Part shown: piece after piece, positions 31,013 through 40,837 of the stretch
How the letters are laid out: each line of letters starts with the position of its first letter
Position numbering within the stretch: the stretch's first letter is position 1
NCBI RefSeq assembly: GCF_009707365.1
Contig: NZ_CP046122.1
Coordinates: 2,108,001 to 2,172,000 of the forward strand
Source: Microlunatus sp. Gsoil 973
GTDB lineage: Bacteria; Actinomycetota; Actinomycetes; Propionibacteriales; Propionibacteriaceae
Direction: 5' to 3'
Length of the DNA stretch: 64,000 nt
The notes under the pieces: generated by a model
What the model was told of the DNA's origin: nothing
Databases searched by the model: none
The model's input: only the letters and a program-made list of their open reading frames with translations
Made by a program: the position numbers and the translations under genes

Positions 31013-31984
31013 TCAGCGGTAGTGATCCCACCCGGCATCGTCGTCCCAGGCCTGGCCGTCGACCGTGACCGACGGCTCGTCGACGGCACCGCTCACCGAT
31101 CCGATCACGACCCAGTCCTCGGGAACGTCCGATGCGGCGAAGGTGGCCGCCAGCGCATGGTCCTCGCCGCCGGTGAGGATCAGGTTCAGCGGGTCGGAAC
31201 CGGTTGCCGCCGCCACGGCCTGCAGGGTGTCCGGCACCTCGAAGGCATTCCGGGCGACGTCGATCGCGACCCGGGACCGCTCGGCGAGGTGTCCAAGATC
31301 AGCCAGCAGGCCGTCGGAGATGTCGATCATGGACGTGGCGCCGGCCGCCGCGGCAACCCGTCCCGTCCCGTACGGCACGTCGGGCACCTGGTAGGCCTGC
31401 ACGGCAAGCCGCGGCGAGCGGAATCCCCTGCCGAGCACCGCCAACCCGGCAGCGGCCCAGCCGAGCCGCCCGCGCAGCGCCACCACGTCTCCGGGGCGGG
31501 CACCGGACCGGGTCACCGGAGCCAGCCCACCCAGGCCGCCGAGCACGGTGACCGAGATCGCGATCTTGGCGGCGCGGCTGATGTCACCGCCGAGCAGCGC
31601 GACGCCGGCGGTCTGGCACTCGGCTCGCAGACCACGGGCGAAGTCCAGCACCCAGGACTGCTGGGTTTCCGGCGGTGCGGCGAAGCCGATCACCAGGCCG
31701 GTGGCGGTCGCCCCCATCGCCTCGATGTCGGCGACGTTGACCGCCACGGCCTTGCGCCCGACGGACTCGGCCGGTGACCACTGTGTCTTGAAGTGCACGT
31801 CCTCGACCAGCACGTCGACCGAGCAGACGACCGGACCGTCCACTGAGATCACCGCGCCGTCGTCCCCGGGTCCGATGAGCACATCCGACCGGTCGGGCAG
31901 GTCGGCGATGATCATGTCGATCAACCCGAATTCACCCACTTCGGCCAGTGTCGGCCCGCCCTGCCCGCCCGCTGTGGGGAACAT
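31013..31984 (-). CDS. thiL: Thiamine-monophosphate kinase
   Basis: 323 residues. GEFGLIDMI near the start, IGPGDDGAVIS with the metal-binding Asp pair, AVNVADIEAMGA and LLGGDISRAAKIAISVTVLG, and MIDISDGLLADLGHLAERS are the ThiL/PurM-like motifs in order. It phosphorylates thiamine monophosphate to the diphosphate cofactor. The ATG at 31984 faces the divergent AsnC-domain gene 84 bases away. In M. tuberculosis thiL likewise lies near ddl. Confidence 0.93.
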   Translation of the reverse strand: MFPTAGGQGGPTLAEVGEFGLIDMIIADLPDRSDVLIGPGDDGAVISVDGPVVCSVDVLVEDVHFKTQWSPAESVGRKAVAVNVADIEAMGATATGLVIGFAAPPETQQSWVLDFARGLRAECQTAGVALLGGDISRAAKIAISVTVLGGLGGLAPVTRSGARPGDVVALRGRLGWAAAGLAVLGRGFRSPRLAVQAYQVPDVPYGTGRVAAAAGATSMIDISDGLLADLGHLAERSRVAIDVARNAFEVPDTLQAVAAATGSDPLNLILTGGEDHALAATFAASDVPEDWVVIGSVSGAVDEPSVTVDGQAWDDDAGWDHYR

Positions 31985-32067
31985 CGTGGATTCCTGCTCC
32001 GTCCGTGACTGTGGTGTTCTGGGGTAGCGTGAGACCAGCCAGAGCGTACTCGAGGAGGGTGGGTTCC

Positions 32068-32304
32068 ATGTCCGTGCAGGCGTACATCCTGGTCCAGACC
32101 GGTGTCGGTCAGGCGGCCGAGGTCGCGAAGAAGATCCGCGCCATCACGGGCGTCACCCTCGCCGAGGACGTCACGGGTCCCTACGACGTGATCGTCCGGG
32201 CCGAGGCGGCCAACGTCGACGAGTTGGGCTCGCTGGTGGTTGCCAAGGTGCAGACCGTCGAAGGGATCACCAGGACGGTGACCTGCCCGGTGGTGCACAT
32301 CTGA
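32068..32304 (+). CDS. Lrp/AsnC ligand-binding domain protein (no DNA-binding domain)
   Basis: 78 residues consisting only of the RAM/AsnC effector domain: AYILVQTGVGQAAEVAKKI, DVTGPYDVIVRAEA and VQTVEGITRTVTCPVV. There is no helix-turn-helix. Stand-alone RAM domains may sense amino acids as oligomers or act on another regulator. The ATG at 32068 has GGAGGGTGGG just upstream. It is the first of two rightward genes between thiL and ddl. Confidence 0.85.
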   Translation: MSVQAYILVQTGVGQAAEVAKKIRAITGVTLAEDVTGPYDVIVRAEAANVDELGSLVVAKVQTVEGITRTVTCPVVHI

Positions 32305-32360
32305 TCGGTACGGCCTGATCGGGATCCCTTGCTGACTTGTTGAAGTGCGACCCTGCTGAG

Positions 32361-32855
32361 GTGTCTTCGCGACATCGCCGTGTCGGCCGCGCACGGCGCG
32401 GAATCCGGTCGGCCACCGGCTGCGCGGCGAGCTTGGCGATCATGCTTGTTGCCGGCTGCTCGGGGCCGGTCGATGTTGCCGCGCCAACACCGGAAGGCAA
32501 CGCCCGGACGATCTGTCGCGACCTCATCTCACACACCCCGGATGTCGTCGACGGCAACGAGCGCCGGGAGATCGCCCATCCGTCGCCCTATGTCGCCGCG
32601 TGGGGCAACCCGGCCATCACGTTGAGTTGTGGCGTCGCCAGACCATCCGGGCTGAACGCTGCCAGCGAGTGCTTCGAGGTCAATGGCGTCGGATGGTTCT
32701 CCGAGAAGCGCCCGGACGGCTACCGCTTCACCACCATCGGGCGGAAGGCGTTCGCGCAGATCGTGGTGCCGGACAAGTACGTCCCGTCCGATCCGCTGGT
32801 CGACCTGTCGCAGGTGATCAATCATCATCTGCCGGTGGTGCAGCGCTGCGTCTAG
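32361..32855 (+). CDS. DUF3515-family lipoprotein
   Basis: 164 residues from GTG 32361. An Arg-rich N-terminus is followed by a hydrophobic stretch ending in the lipobox LVAGC (Cys near residue 33), so it should be a lipid-anchored exported protein. The remainder (ICRDLISHTPDVVDG, ITLSCGVARP, VNGVGWFSEK) matches my memory of the actinobacterial DUF3515 proteins that sit next to ddl, with a conserved Cys near the C-terminus. The function is unknown. A further in-frame TTG at 32337 is a less likely start. Confidence 0.8.
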   Translation: MSSRHRRVGRARRGIRSATGCAASLAIMLVAGCSGPVDVAAPTPEGNARTICRDLISHTPDVVDGNERREIAHPSPYVAAWGNPAITLSCGVARPSGLNAASECFEVNGVGWFSEKRPDGYRFTTIGRKAFAQIVVPDKYVPSDPLVDLSQVINHHLPVVQRCV

Positions 32856-32870
32856 CGCGGGCCGTCGTGG

Positions 32871-34004
32871 TCAGCGCAGCCCGGTCGGCCGCTGCAAAGC
32901 CAGCTGCAGAAGGCGATCGACCAGGGTCGGATAATCGACACCGCTGGCCGCCCAGACCCGTGGAAACATCGAGTGCTCGGTGAATCCGGGCATCGTGTTG
33001 ATCTCGTTGATCACCGGCCGACCCTCAGCGGTCAGGAAGAAGTCGACTCGCGCCAGTCCCTCGCCGCTGATCGCCTCGAAGGCACGGGAGGCCAGCGCCT
33101 GCATCTCTCGAACCACCTCCGGATCGAGATCGCGGGCGGGCACGTCGAGATCCACCTGCTCCTCGGGCAGATATTTCGCCTGGAAATCGTAGAAACCCGA
33201 TTCGGTGTGCATCCGGATCTCGGCGACGGCACTCACCTGCGGCAGGCCGCCGTCCAAGGACTCCAGCACACCGCATTCCAGCTCCCGGGCGTTCTCGAAC
33301 CCCTCTTCGACGATCACCTTCGGATCGAATCCGTGGGCGAACGCGATGGCATCCTCCAGTTGCGACTCGTCGGTGATCTTGGTGATCCCGATGCTCGAGC
33401 CGCCGCGGGCGGGTTTGACATACAACGGGTAGGTGAGCTGGGAGACCGACTTCAACGCCTGCTGCGGATCCCGGCGCCAATCCGCCGCGGTGATCACGGC
33501 GTACGGACCGACCGGGAGTCCCGCGGCGGCGAAGATCGTCTTCATGAAGTGCTTGTCCATGCCGACGGCACTGGCCAACACACCGGATCCGACGTAGCGG
33601 GTTCCCATCATCTCGAACAGGCCCTGGATGGTCCCGTCCTCACCGAACGGTCCGTGTAGCAACGCGAATGCGACATCGACCGGTCCCAGTTCGGCCAGCG
33701 CGCTCCCGCCGACCGTCCGCCGGAGCAGTTCGCCGCCGGACTTCCCGGGCAGCAACATGGCCTCGCCGCCCGATTCGGTCGGCCCGTCCTCGGTCAGTTC
33801 CGGAAGGTGGCCGGCCCGCACCTCGAGGGCCGTGAGCTGCTCCCGGGGAACGACCATCCAGCGGCCGCTGCGGGTGATCCCCACGCCGACGACGTCGTAG
33901 CGTTCGGGGTCGAGAGCAGACGCGACACCGCGCGCCGTCAGGCACGACACCGGGTGCTCTTCGCTCGCGCCGCCGAAGACCAACGCGACCCGGATCCTGC
34001 TCAT
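32871..34004 (-). CDS. ddl: D-alanine-D-alanine ligase
   Basis: 377 residues. N-terminal VALVFGGASEEHPVSCLTA, ATP-grasp segments LHGPFGEDGTIQGLFE, YPLYVKPARGGSSIGITKI and the C-terminal FFLTAEGRPVINEINTMPGFTEHSMFP with the Mg-binding residues are all present. It makes the D-Ala-D-Ala dipeptide for peptidoglycan in the cytosol. It converges with the DUF3515 gene 16 bases apart and diverges from the transsulfuration-type gene. Confidence 0.95.
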   Translation of the reverse strand: MSRIRVALVFGGASEEHPVSCLTARGVASALDPERYDVVGVGITRSGRWMVVPREQLTALEVRAGHLPELTEDGPTESGGEAMLLPGKSGGELLRRTVGGSALAELGPVDVAFALLHGPFGEDGTIQGLFEMMGTRYVGSGVLASAVGMDKHFMKTIFAAAGLPVGPYAVITAADWRRDPQQALKSVSQLTYPLYVKPARGGSSIGITKITDESQLEDAIAFAHGFDPKVIVEEGFENARELECGVLESLDGGLPQVSAVAEIRMHTESGFYDFQAKYLPEEQVDLDVPARDLDPEVVREMQALASRAFEAISGEGLARVDFFLTAEGRPVINEINTMPGFTEHSMFPRVWAASGVDYPTLVDRLLQLALQRPTGLR

Positions 34005-34100
34005 CCGCCCTCCCTCATCACCGCGACCTTACATGGCTGATGCGGCTGTCCAGGAAAGCCGCGCGCACGACAGAAGTACCCGTGTCGCAGACTTGGGCGC

Positions 34101-35192
34101 ATGCAGAACGACCCAAGTCCGTCCTGGAAGCCCGAGACTCTGGCGGTTGCCGCGGGTCGTCCGGACCGCCTTCCGGACGCGCCACTCAACCAACCGATGG
34201 TGCCCGCGTCGACCTACATCGCCGGCCAGGAGACCGAACTGATCGGTTACGGCCGGTACGGGAATCCGGGCTGGACAGCACTGGAGGAGGCGGTCGCCGC
34301 GCTGGAGGGCGGGGCGACAGCGCTGGCCTTCGCCAGCGGCATGGCGGCTGCCGCAGCGGTCCTGGCCGCGATCCCGGCGTCCGGGACGATCGTTCTACCG
34401 CAGCACTGCTATCTCGGGGTCGCCGGGCTGGCCGAGGAATACCGGCGCCGTCACGGCCTGTCCGTCCGGACCGTCGACATCTCCGACACCGCTGCCGTTC
34501 TGGAGGCCGCCGTCGGGGCGGATCTGGTCTGGATCGAGTCGCCGGCGAACCCGACGATGGACGTCGCCGACCTGGCTGCGGTCTCGGCCGGGTTGCCCGA
34601 CGGATGTCTGTTGCTGGTTGACAACACCTTCGCCACCCCACTGCTGCAGCAGCCGTTGCAGCAGGGTGCCGACGTCGTGCTGCATTCGGCGACCAAGTTC
34701 CTGTCCGGTCATTCCGATGCGCTGTGCGGCATGCTGGTCTTCACCCGGTCGGTCGATGATCTTGCCGGTAGGGCCCGGAACGCGCGGAAACTGCATGGAG
34801 CGACACCTGGGGTGTTGGAGTCCTATCTGGTGTTGCGCGGGATCCGCACCCTTCCGGTACGGGTCAGGCAGGCCGAGGCGAATGCCAAGGTGTTGGTCGA
34901 ACTGCTGTCGGGGAACCCATTGGTTGACCGGATCCGCTATCCGGGCTTCGGTTCCATGCTGGCGATCGAACTTCCCGATGCCGCGACCGCGGACGGGCTG
35001 ATCGACAAGCTTCGGCTGTGGGTAAACGCCACCAGCCTCGGTGGTGTCGAATCGACCCTGGAGCGACGGCGTCGCTGGCCGACCGAACTGCCGTCGGTCC
35101 CTGAGGGTTTGATCCGGATGTCGGTCGGCGTCGAGCACATCGATGATCTCGCCACCGACCTGACCCGGGCGCTGGACAGCCTGCGGCACTAG
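34101..35192 (+). CDS. Cys/Met-metabolism PLP enzyme (cystathionine gamma-synthase-like)
   Basis: 363 residues. The family landmarks are [51 protein letters not shown] and the PLP-lysine block [13 protein letters not shown]. It ends [18 protein letters not shown], a family signature. Cystathionine gamma-synthase, gamma-lyase and methionine gamma-lyase cannot be separated by eye here. It stands alone between divergent ddl and convergent gpsA; a small hairpin lies between it and gpsA. Confidence 0.88.
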   Translation: MQNDPSPSWKPETLAVAAGRPDRLPDAPLNQPMVPASTYIAGQETELIGYGRYGNPGWTALEEAVAALEGGATALAFASGMAAAAAVLAAIPASGTIVLPQHCYLGVAGLAEEYRRRHGLSVRTVDISDTAAVLEAAVGADLVWIESPANPTMDVADLAAVSAGLPDGCLLLVDNTFATPLLQQPLQQGADVVLHSATKFLSGHSDALCGMLVFTRSVDDLAGRARNARKLHGATPGVLESYLVLRGIRTLPVRVRQAEANAKVLVELLSGNPLVDRIRYPGFGSMLAIELPDAATADGLIDKLRLWVNATSLGGVESTLERRRRWPTELPSVPEGLIRMSVGVEHIDDLATDLTRALDSLRH

Positions 35193-35202
35193 CGACCGGG
35201 CG

Positions 35203-35220
35203 GGCCGGAGACCGCCGGCC
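35203..35220. terminator. Small inter-genic hairpin between convergent genes
   Basis: GGCCGG-AGACCG-CCGGCC is a perfect 6-bp stem with a six-base loop. It lies 10 bases after the PLP-enzyme stop and 5 bases after the gpsA stop. There is no T-tract, so it may be a weak bidirectional terminator or none. Confidence 0.3.
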
Positions 35221-35225
35221 GATCC

Positions 35226-36221
35226 TCAGTAGCGTTCGGGTTTCGGCGCCCGTGCCAGCAGTGCCTGGACCAGCGAGGTCGGGTCGAGTGATCCGTCGAT
35301 CACCGCGCACACGGCGTAGGTGATCGGCATGTCGACGCCGTACTTCTCGGCCAGCGCCTTGATCGAGAAACAGGATTTGACGCCCTCGGCAACCTGGCGG
35401 GTCGCACCGGCGATCTCGGAAACCGTGCGCCCCATGCCGAGTTCCTCGCCGAAACTGCGGTTACGCGAGAGCGGCGAGGAACAGGTCGCGACCAGATCCC
35501 CCATCCCGGCCAGTCCGGAGAAGGTGTGCGGGTCGGCTCCCATTGCCTCACCGAGCCGGATGATCTCGGCCAGACCACGGGTGATCAACGAGGCCGCCGC
35601 ATTGGCGCCGTAGCCCATCCCCGCGGCCATTCCGACCGCCAGTGCGATCACGTTCTTGGTGGCGCCGCCGAGCTCACAACCGATCACATCGGTGTTGGTG
35701 TAGGGCCGGAAGGTCGCGGTGTGGAACAGGTGCTGCACGGCAAGTGCCGTCTCCTCGCGGGTGCTGGCGACGACGGCGGCGGCCGGCTGGCGTTCGGCGA
35801 TCTCGTGGGACAGGTTCGGACCGGTCAGTACGGCGATCCGCTCGGCCCCGACCCCGGTCACCTCCATGATCACCTGGCTCATCCGCAATCCGGTGCCGAG
35901 TTCGATGCCCTTGGCGAGGCTGACCACAACGGCCTGGTCGGGAATCGTCCAGTTCGACAAGGTCGCGCGCAACGCCTGCGACGGTACGGCCAGGACGACG
36001 AAATCCGCATCCTTCATGGCGAGTTCGGGATCCTGCACCGCCTGCAGATGATCGGGCAGCACCAGGTCACCGAAGTAGTCGGGATTACGGTGCCGACGGT
36101 TGATCGTCTCGCAGACCTCGGTGCGGCGGGCCCACATGGTGACTCGGTGATCGTTGTCACACAGGGTCAACGCCATGGCTGTACCCCAGGACCCGGAGCC
36201 CATCACCGCAACCGTGCTCAT
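35226..36221 (-). CDS. gpsA: NAD(P)-dependent glycerol-3-phosphate dehydrogenase
   Basis: 331 residues. The Rossmann motif AVMGSGSWGTAMALTL at the N-terminus, KGIELGTGLRMSQVI, GPNLSHEIA and the catalytic block GCELGGATKNVIALAVGMAAGMGYGANA followed by GMGDLVATCSSPLSRNRSFGEELG are canonical. It makes sn-glycerol-3-phosphate for phospholipids. The ATG 36221 overlaps the plsC stop by four bases, so the two phospholipid genes are coupled. Confidence 0.95.
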   Translation of the reverse strand: MSTVAVMGSGSWGTAMALTLCDNDHRVTMWARRTEVCETINRRHRNPDYFGDLVLPDHLQAVQDPELAMKDADFVVLAVPSQALRATLSNWTIPDQAVVVSLAKGIELGTGLRMSQVIMEVTGVGAERIAVLTGPNLSHEIAERQPAAAVVASTREETALAVQHLFHTATFRPYTNTDVIGCELGGATKNVIALAVGMAAGMGYGANAAASLITRGLAEIIRLGEAMGADPHTFSGLAGMGDLVATCSSPLSRNRSFGEELGMGRTVSEIAGATRQVAEGVKSCFSIKALAEKYGVDMPITYAVCAVIDGSLDPTSLVQALLARAPKPERY

Positions 36222-36892
36222 TTGTCGGGATCGTACGCTACCGGGGGGATTTCTCCGCGCAACTGCGCGACCAACCCGGTGATCACCGTCATGATCCTGC
36301 GGGTGGCCTGCTCCGGCGACAGGCCGTCAGTCTCGATCGGATCCCCGACCAGCATGGAGATCTGCTTGCGCGGCAGGAACGCCGGTATCCCGATCCGCTT
36401 GCCGTACAGGATACGTTCGGCGCCCCACTGGCCGATCGGGATCACCGGAACACCCGTCCGGGCCGCCAGTCGGGCTGCACCGGTCTTCGCCCGCATCGGC
36501 CACAAACCCGTGTCGGTGGTGATCGTCCCCTCCGGATAGATCACCACGCAGCCACCCTGCTCGATGGCGGTCACCGCATGTTCCAGCGCATCCCCTGCCG
36601 TCGCCGTGCCGCGTTGCACCGGGATCTGGGCGATTCCGGTCAGGATCCTGCCGAGGATCGGGACAGCGAACAGTGAGTCCTTGGCGAGGAAACGCGGCCA
36701 CAATCCGTGCCGGGCCAGGAATGCTCCGACGAGCGGCGGATCGACATTGGAGATGTGATTGACCACGATGATCGCTGGGCCGTGCGGCAGCTTCTCCGCA
36801 TTCCTCCAGTCGGGCCGGACGAGCAGATTGATCACCGAGATCACCAGCCAGGCGGCAGGCCTCAGCAGTTTTGCAACCGGGGTGAGATCCAC
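36218..36892 (-). CDS. plsC: 1-acyl-sn-glycerol-3-phosphate acyltransferase (PlsC family)
   Basis: 224 residues. Motif I NHISNVDPPLVG (the catalytic HX4D), motif II around GIAQIPVQRG and motif III VVIYPEGTITTD are present. One hydrophobic segment near the N-terminus anchors it to the membrane. It makes phosphatidic acid from lysophosphatidate and is coupled to gpsA. ATG 36892 faces the divergent cofC gene across about 70 bases. Confidence 0.9.
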   Translation of the reverse strand: MDLTPVAKLLRPAAWLVISVINLLVRPDWRNAEKLPHGPAIIVVNHISNVDPPLVGAFLARHGLWPRFLAKDSLFAVPILGRILTGIAQIPVQRGTATAGDALEHAVTAIEQGGCVVIYPEGTITTDTGLWPMRAKTGAARLAARTGVPVIPIGQWGAERILYGKRIGIPAFLPRKQISMLVGDPIETDGLSPEQATRRIMTVITGLVAQLRGEIPPVAYDPDK

Positions 36893-36960
36893 GCCTCAAC
36901 CTAACCCGGTCGGCACCAGCCGGGCGAACAGCGCCGCCGGGAGTTTGACAGGATCAGCCC

Positions 36961-37770
36961 ATGGTCGGAGTCGGGTCGGTGGTCGCGCTCAAGCCGGCCG
37001 CGGTTTCCAAATCGCGGCTGGGAGCACTCGTCGTGCCGTTGCGAGAGCGGCTGGCCCGGTGCATGGCGCTGGACACCCTGACGGCGCTGGCTGCGGCAAC
37101 CGATCGGCTGGTCGTGGTCAGCGATGATCCGACGCTGTCGGATCAGCTGGCCAGCGTCGGAATCGACGCGACCGTCGTCGCCGAGCCCTCACCCGACGGG
37201 ATGAACGCGGCACTTTCCTTCGGTGATCGGCTGTTGCGCGATCGAGGCTGCGGACGCGTTCTGGCATCGGTGGGTGATCTGCCGGCGCTGACCGGCGAGG
37301 CGGTCGGTGATCTTCTGGCCCGTACGGCCGATCTGCGCCGGGCGTTCGTCCCGGACCACACCGGTTACGGAACCACCATGCTGATCGCGCCCGCCGGCGA
37401 ACTCAACCCGCGATTCCAGGGCGCCTCCGCTGCTGCACACAGCAGGTCGGGAGCCGTTCCGGTCGAAGCGATTGATCCCAGGCTGCGCAGCGATGTCGAC
37501 GCCGTCGACGATCTTGCCGCCGTCATCGCCCTCGGTGTCGGACGGCACACCGCGCGCCTGGTCGCCGGTGATCGACTCGGCAGCTATCTGGCGGCGACGG
37601 TTGCCGACCCGGTGCCGCAGGGCTCCGAAGACTATGTCGTGATCAGTGACAGCGGAGTCCGCGCTCGGTTGCCGGCTGCCGCGCTGGATGGGCAAATCAG
37701 GTTCCTGCGTTCCGGTCAACGACTGCATGCCGTCTGGGACAGGGAGCGGCCGATCTCGGCCTGGCTGTAG
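36961..37770 (+). CDS. cofC: CofC/FbiD-like phospho(enol)pyruvate guanylyltransferase with C-terminal extension
   Basis: 269 residues. The N-terminal nucleotidyltransferase domain has SVVALKPAAVSKSRLG, LVVVSDDPTL and VLASVGDLPALTGEAVGDLL, the CofC/FbiD pattern of coenzyme F420 synthesis. In M. tuberculosis the homologue (fbiD) also lies between gpsA and hupB. The family is usually about 210-220 residues; the last 50 or so (from EDYVVISDSGVRARL to ERPISAWL) look like an added small beta domain. ATG 36961 is used. No other F420 genes are in the window. Confidence 0.85.
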   Translation: MVGVGSVVALKPAAVSKSRLGALVVPLRERLARCMALDTLTALAAATDRLVVVSDDPTLSDQLASVGIDATVVAEPSPDGMNAALSFGDRLLRDRGCGRVLASVGDLPALTGEAVGDLLARTADLRRAFVPDHTGYGTTMLIAPAGELNPRFQGASAAAHSRSGAVPVEAIDPRLRSDVDAVDDLAAVIALGVGRHTARLVAGDRLGSYLAATVADPVPQGSEDYVVISDSGVRARLPAAALDGQIRFLRSGQRLHAVWDRERPISAWL

Positions 37771-37803
37771 TCGAAGCCTGCCGAACAGGTCGACCGGCAT
37801 GGG

Positions 37804-37836
37804 AAGGCCCGGACGGTTCCGAACCGTCCGGGCCTT
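37804..37836. terminator. Strong bidirectional hairpin terminator between cofC and hup
   Basis: A 15-bp perfect stem (AAGGCCCGGACGGTT and its complement) closes a three-base loop CCG, with a CTTC tail on one side and a run of TTCCC on the other. It lies between the convergent cofC and hup stops and should end both transcripts. Confidence 0.85.
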
Positions 37837-37874
37837 CTTCCCGATCGTGTTGTCGCGCGGAGTCGGTTGGCGAC

Positions 37875-38486
37875 TCACGCCTTCTTGGCGGTGCGCTTGG
37901 CGGTTGCCTTCTTCGCCGGTGCCTTCTTGGCCGGAGCCTTCTTGGCAACGGCCTTCTTGGCGGGTGCCTTCTTCGCCGGCGACTTCTTGGCAGCGGTCTT
38001 TGCCGGTGACGCCGTCTTCGCCGGGGTGGCCTTCTTGGCCGGCGACGACTTCTTGGCGGCTGCCTTCTTGGCGGTGCTCTTGGTAGCAGTCGTCTTGGTT
38101 GCGGCGGTCTTGGTTGCAGCGCTCTTGGTCGCTGCAGTCTTGGTGGCACCAGTCCTGGACGCGGTGGTCTTGGCCGCTGCCTTCTTCGCCGTCGCACGTG
38201 GCGGCTTCTTCTCACCTGACACGTACGCCTTCAGATCCGAACCTGCGCGGAACTTCGGGACCGACGTTGCCTTGGCGCGCTTGCGCTCTCCGGTGCGAGG
38301 ATTGCGGACCATCCGAGCCGGACGCCGCACGCTCTCGAACACACCGAAGCCGGTGATCGACACCTTCTCGCCGCGTGCGGTCGAGTAGGTGATCGTGTCG
38401 GTCACCGCTTTCAGCGCCTTGGCTGCCTGGGCCTTGTTGCCGTCGAAGTCGGCGGCAAGCGCCTCGATCAATTCAGCCTTGTTCAC
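37875..38486 (-). CDS. hup: HU-family nucleoid protein with long basic C-terminal tail
   Basis: 203 residues from GTG 38486 ([14 protein letters not shown]). Residues 1-92 are a normal HU domain ([25 protein letters not shown]). The remainder is a histone-H1-like tail of AAKK, TAATK and PAKKA repeats with roughly a third Lys. This is the actinobacterial HupB/Hlp form, which binds DNA and compacts the chromosome. A GGGAAG ribosome-binding site and a TTGTCT/TAGCGT promoter lie upstream; the bidirectional terminator at 37804 follows. Confidence 0.93.
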   Translation of the reverse strand: MNKAELIEALAADFDGNKAQAAKALKAVTDTITYSTARGEKVSITGFGVFESVRRPARMVRNPRTGERKRAKATSVPKFRAGSDLKAYVSGEKKPPRATAKKAAAKTTASRTGATKTAATKSAATKTAATKTTATKSTAKKAAAKKSSPAKKATPAKTASPAKTAAKKSPAKKAPAKKAVAKKAPAKKAPAKKATAKRTAKKA

Positions 38487-38537
38487 AGCTTCCCTTCTTC
38501 GAACGCTCCTGTGCCGCACTTTGCGACTACGCAGCTA

Positions 38538-38566
38538 ACGCTAGGGAACCCAACGCTTTCAGACAA
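38538..38566 (-). promoter_or_regulatory. Putative promoter of hup
   Basis: On the minus strand TTGTCT (38566-38561) and TAGCGT (38543-38538) are 17 bases apart. The -10 box ends about 52 bases before the hup start, leaving room for a leader with the GGGAAG ribosome-binding site. There is no competing match in this gap. Confidence 0.45.
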
Positions 38567-38575
38567 CGACCGCAA

Positions 38576-38619
38576 GCCCCGAAACGCCGTGTCGTAAGGA
38601 AATTCGGCGATTTCGGGGC
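38576..38619 (-). terminator. Long stem-loop downstream of leuD
   Basis: GCCCCGAAA-CGCCG pairs with CGGCG-A-TTTCGGGGC, a 14-bp stem with a single bulged base and a loop of about 15 bases. It lies 45 bases after the leuD stop and just upstream of the hup promoter, so it should insulate hup from leuCD transcription. No T-tract follows on the minus strand, so termination may be imperfect. Confidence 0.6.
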
Positions 38620-38663
38620 TGTTTTCGGTGTTTGGCGGCCGATTCCGGGTGATCAGAGCCGGA

Positions 38664-39272
38664 TCAGCCGGCCGTTCGGACGGGCACCGTTGTCGGTTTG
38701 AAGGACTGCCGATTCGCCTCATAGGCAGCAATCTTGTCGTCCTCACGCAGCGTCAGCCCGATGTTGTCCAGGCCCTCGAGGAGCCGCCAGCGGGTGTAGT
38801 CGTCGATCGTGAAACCGGTGGTGAAGCCGTCGCTCGCGGTGATCGAGCGGGCCTCAAGATCAACGGTGATCTCGGTCTCCGGGTGGTTCTCGACGATCTT
38901 CCACAGGTGCTCGACGTCCTCGTGGCTGACCTTGGCCAGCAACAGGCCGGCGTTGCCGGAGTTGTTGGAGAAGATGTCGCCGAAGCGCGACCCGATGACC
39001 ACCTTGAATCCGTAGTCCTGCAGGGCCCAGACGGCGTGCTCCCGGGAGGATCCGGTGCCGAAGTCCGGGCCGGTGATCAGGATGGTCGCCAGCTTGTACT
39101 GCGGCAGATTCAGGACGAACTGCGGATCCTGACGCCAGGCTGCGAACAGGCCGTCCTCGAAACCGGTACGGGTGACCCGCTTGAGGTAGACGGCCGGGAT
39201 GATCTGGTCGGTGTCGACGTTGCTCCGGCGCAGCGGCAGACCGGTGCCGGTGTGGCTGGTGAATTTCTCCAT
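38664..39272 (-). CDS. leuD: 3-isopropylmalate dehydratase small subunit
   Basis: 202 residues. The swivelling-domain motifs [40 protein letters not shown] and [21 protein letters not shown] are intact. With LeuC it isomerises 2-isopropylmalate. The ATG 39272 is 38 bases after leuC on the same strand, with a GGAACC site in front. A long hairpin ends the unit. Confidence 0.95.
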   Translation of the reverse strand: MEKFTSHTGTGLPLRRSNVDTDQIIPAVYLKRVTRTGFEDGLFAAWRQDPQFVLNLPQYKLATILITGPDFGTGSSREHAVWALQDYGFKVVIGSRFGDIFSNNSGNAGLLLAKVSHEDVEHLWKIVENHPETEITVDLEARSITASDGFTTGFTIDDYTRWRLLEGLDNIGLTLREDDKIAAYEANRQSFKPTTVPVRTAG

Positions 39273-39310
39273 GATCGAGGTTCCTTGCTGTTGTTCGGCT
39301 GCGTCGGCTG

Positions 39311-40723
39311 TCAGGAGGCGGCCGGCAGATCGGCCGGTGCGGTCAGCTTTCCGGTGATCGCCGTTGCTGCCGCGACGACCGGGGACACCAGGTGGGTCCG
39401 ACCGCCCTTGCCCTGCCGGCCTTCGAAATTCCGGTTCGAGGTGGATGCGCTGCGTTCTCCGGGCGCCAACTGGTCGGGATTCATGCCAAGGCACATCGAG
39501 CATCCGGCACCGCGCCATTCGGCACCGGCTTCCTTGAAGACGATGTCCAGGCCCTCGGACTCGGCCTGCAGCCGGACCCGGGCGGACCCGGGAACGACCA
39601 GCATGCGTACCGAATCGGCGATCTTGTGTCCCTTGATCACATCGGCAGCGGCCCTCAGGTCCTCGATCCGGCCGTTGGTGCAGGAGCCAAGGAAGATCGT
39701 GTCGACGGCGATGTCGCGCATCGGCGTACCCGGCTTGAGATCCATGTACTCCAGCGCGTTCTGCGCCGCCGTCCGGGCGGATTCGTCGAAGAACGTCTCC
39801 GGATCGGGCACCGAGGCGGACAGCGGTACCCCCTGGCCCGGGTTGGTTCCCCAGGTGACGAACGGAGCCAGTTCGGCGGCCTCAAGATCGACTTCGACGT
39901 CGAAGGTCGCGCCGTCGTCGGTCCGCAAGGACTTCCAGTACGCAACCGCGGCATCCCAGTCGACGCCCTGGGGAGCATGCGGACGGCCCTTCAGATACTC
40001 GAAGGTCGTCTCGTCCGGAGCGATGATGCCGGCCTTGGCACCCCACTCGATGCTCATGTTGCAGATGGTCATCCGCGCTTCCATGGACATCTTCTCGATC
40101 GCGGCGCCGCGGTACTCGGCCACATAGCCCTGGCCGCCGCCGGTGCCGACCTTGGCGATCAACGCCAGCACGAGGTCCTTTGCGGTGACACCGGCCGGCA
40201 GGTCGCCGTTGACGTTGACCGCCATCGTCTTCGGCTTGCGCTGTGGCAACGTCTGGGTGGCCAGCACATGCTCCACCTCGGACGTGCCGATGCCGAAGGC
40301 CAGGGCACCGAAGGCGCCGTGGGTCGAGGTGTGGGAATCGCCGCAGACGACGGTCGTTCCCGGCTGGGTGAGACCCAACTGCGGGCCGATGATGTGCACG
40401 ATCCCTTGATCGAGGTCGCCCAGTTTGTGGATCCGCAGACCGAACTCCTCGGCGTTCCTGCGCAACGTCTCGACCTGGGTCCGGGAGACCGGATCGGCGA
40501 TCGGCTTGTCGACGTCGATGGTCGGGATGTTGTGGTCCTCGGTGAGCAGGGTCAGATCCGGACGCCGTACCGGGCGGCCGGCCTGGCGCAGGCCGTCGAA
40601 CGCCTGCGGACTGGTGACCTCGTGCACCAGATGGAGATCGATGTAGAGGAGATCGTTGTTCTCGTCCGACGTGACGACGTGGGCGTCCCACAGTTTCTCG
40701 CTCAACGTCTTGGCAGTACCCAT
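39311..40723 (-). CDS. leuC: 3-isopropylmalate dehydratase large subunit
   Basis: 470 residues of the aconitase superfamily. [21 protein letters not shown], the iron-sulfur ligand Cys in [17 protein letters not shown] and [13 protein letters not shown], and the [11 protein letters not shown] block are present. It is the first gene of leuCD and starts at ATG 40723; the open frame beyond that point overlaps the divergent regulator gene. Regulation by the divergently encoded IclR-type protein is likely. Confidence 0.95.
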   Translation of the reverse strand: MGTAKTLSEKLWDAHVVTSDENNDLLYIDLHLVHEVTSPQAFDGLRQAGRPVRRPDLTLLTEDHNIPTIDVDKPIADPVSRTQVETLRRNAEEFGLRIHKLGDLDQGIVHIIGPQLGLTQPGTTVVCGDSHTSTHGAFGALAFGIGTSEVEHVLATQTLPQRKPKTMAVNVNGDLPAGVTAKDLVLALIAKVGTGGGQGYVAEYRGAAIEKMSMEARMTICNMSIEWGAKAGIIAPDETTFEYLKGRPHAPQGVDWDAAVAYWKSLRTDDGATFDVEVDLEAAELAPFVTWGTNPGQGVPLSASVPDPETFFDESARTAAQNALEYMDLKPGTPMRDIAVDTIFLGSCTNGRIEDLRAAADVIKGHKIADSVRMLVVPGSARVRLQAESEGLDIVFKEAGAEWRGAGCSMCLGMNPDQLAPGERSASTSNRNFEGRQGKGGRTHLVSPVVAAATAITGKLTAPADLPAAS

Positions 40724-40837
40724 CGGTTTCTCCCTACTCCCGTGACTCACCTGGCTGATCCACACCTGCGGTGTCTGGTTGGTGTGTCTCGTGGTGCGAT
40801 TGTTGATCTTGATCGTATTAATCGGCCTGTCGAACTT

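Noticed and set aside
37875-38200. Repetitive segment considered as a CRISPR or VNTR locus
   Set aside because: Irregular, coding repeats of the HU tail; no constant repeat with unique spacers.
37697-38215. Arg/Pro-rich leftward frame inside the hup tail
   Set aside because: Alternative frame of the AAKK repeats; HU frame is certain.
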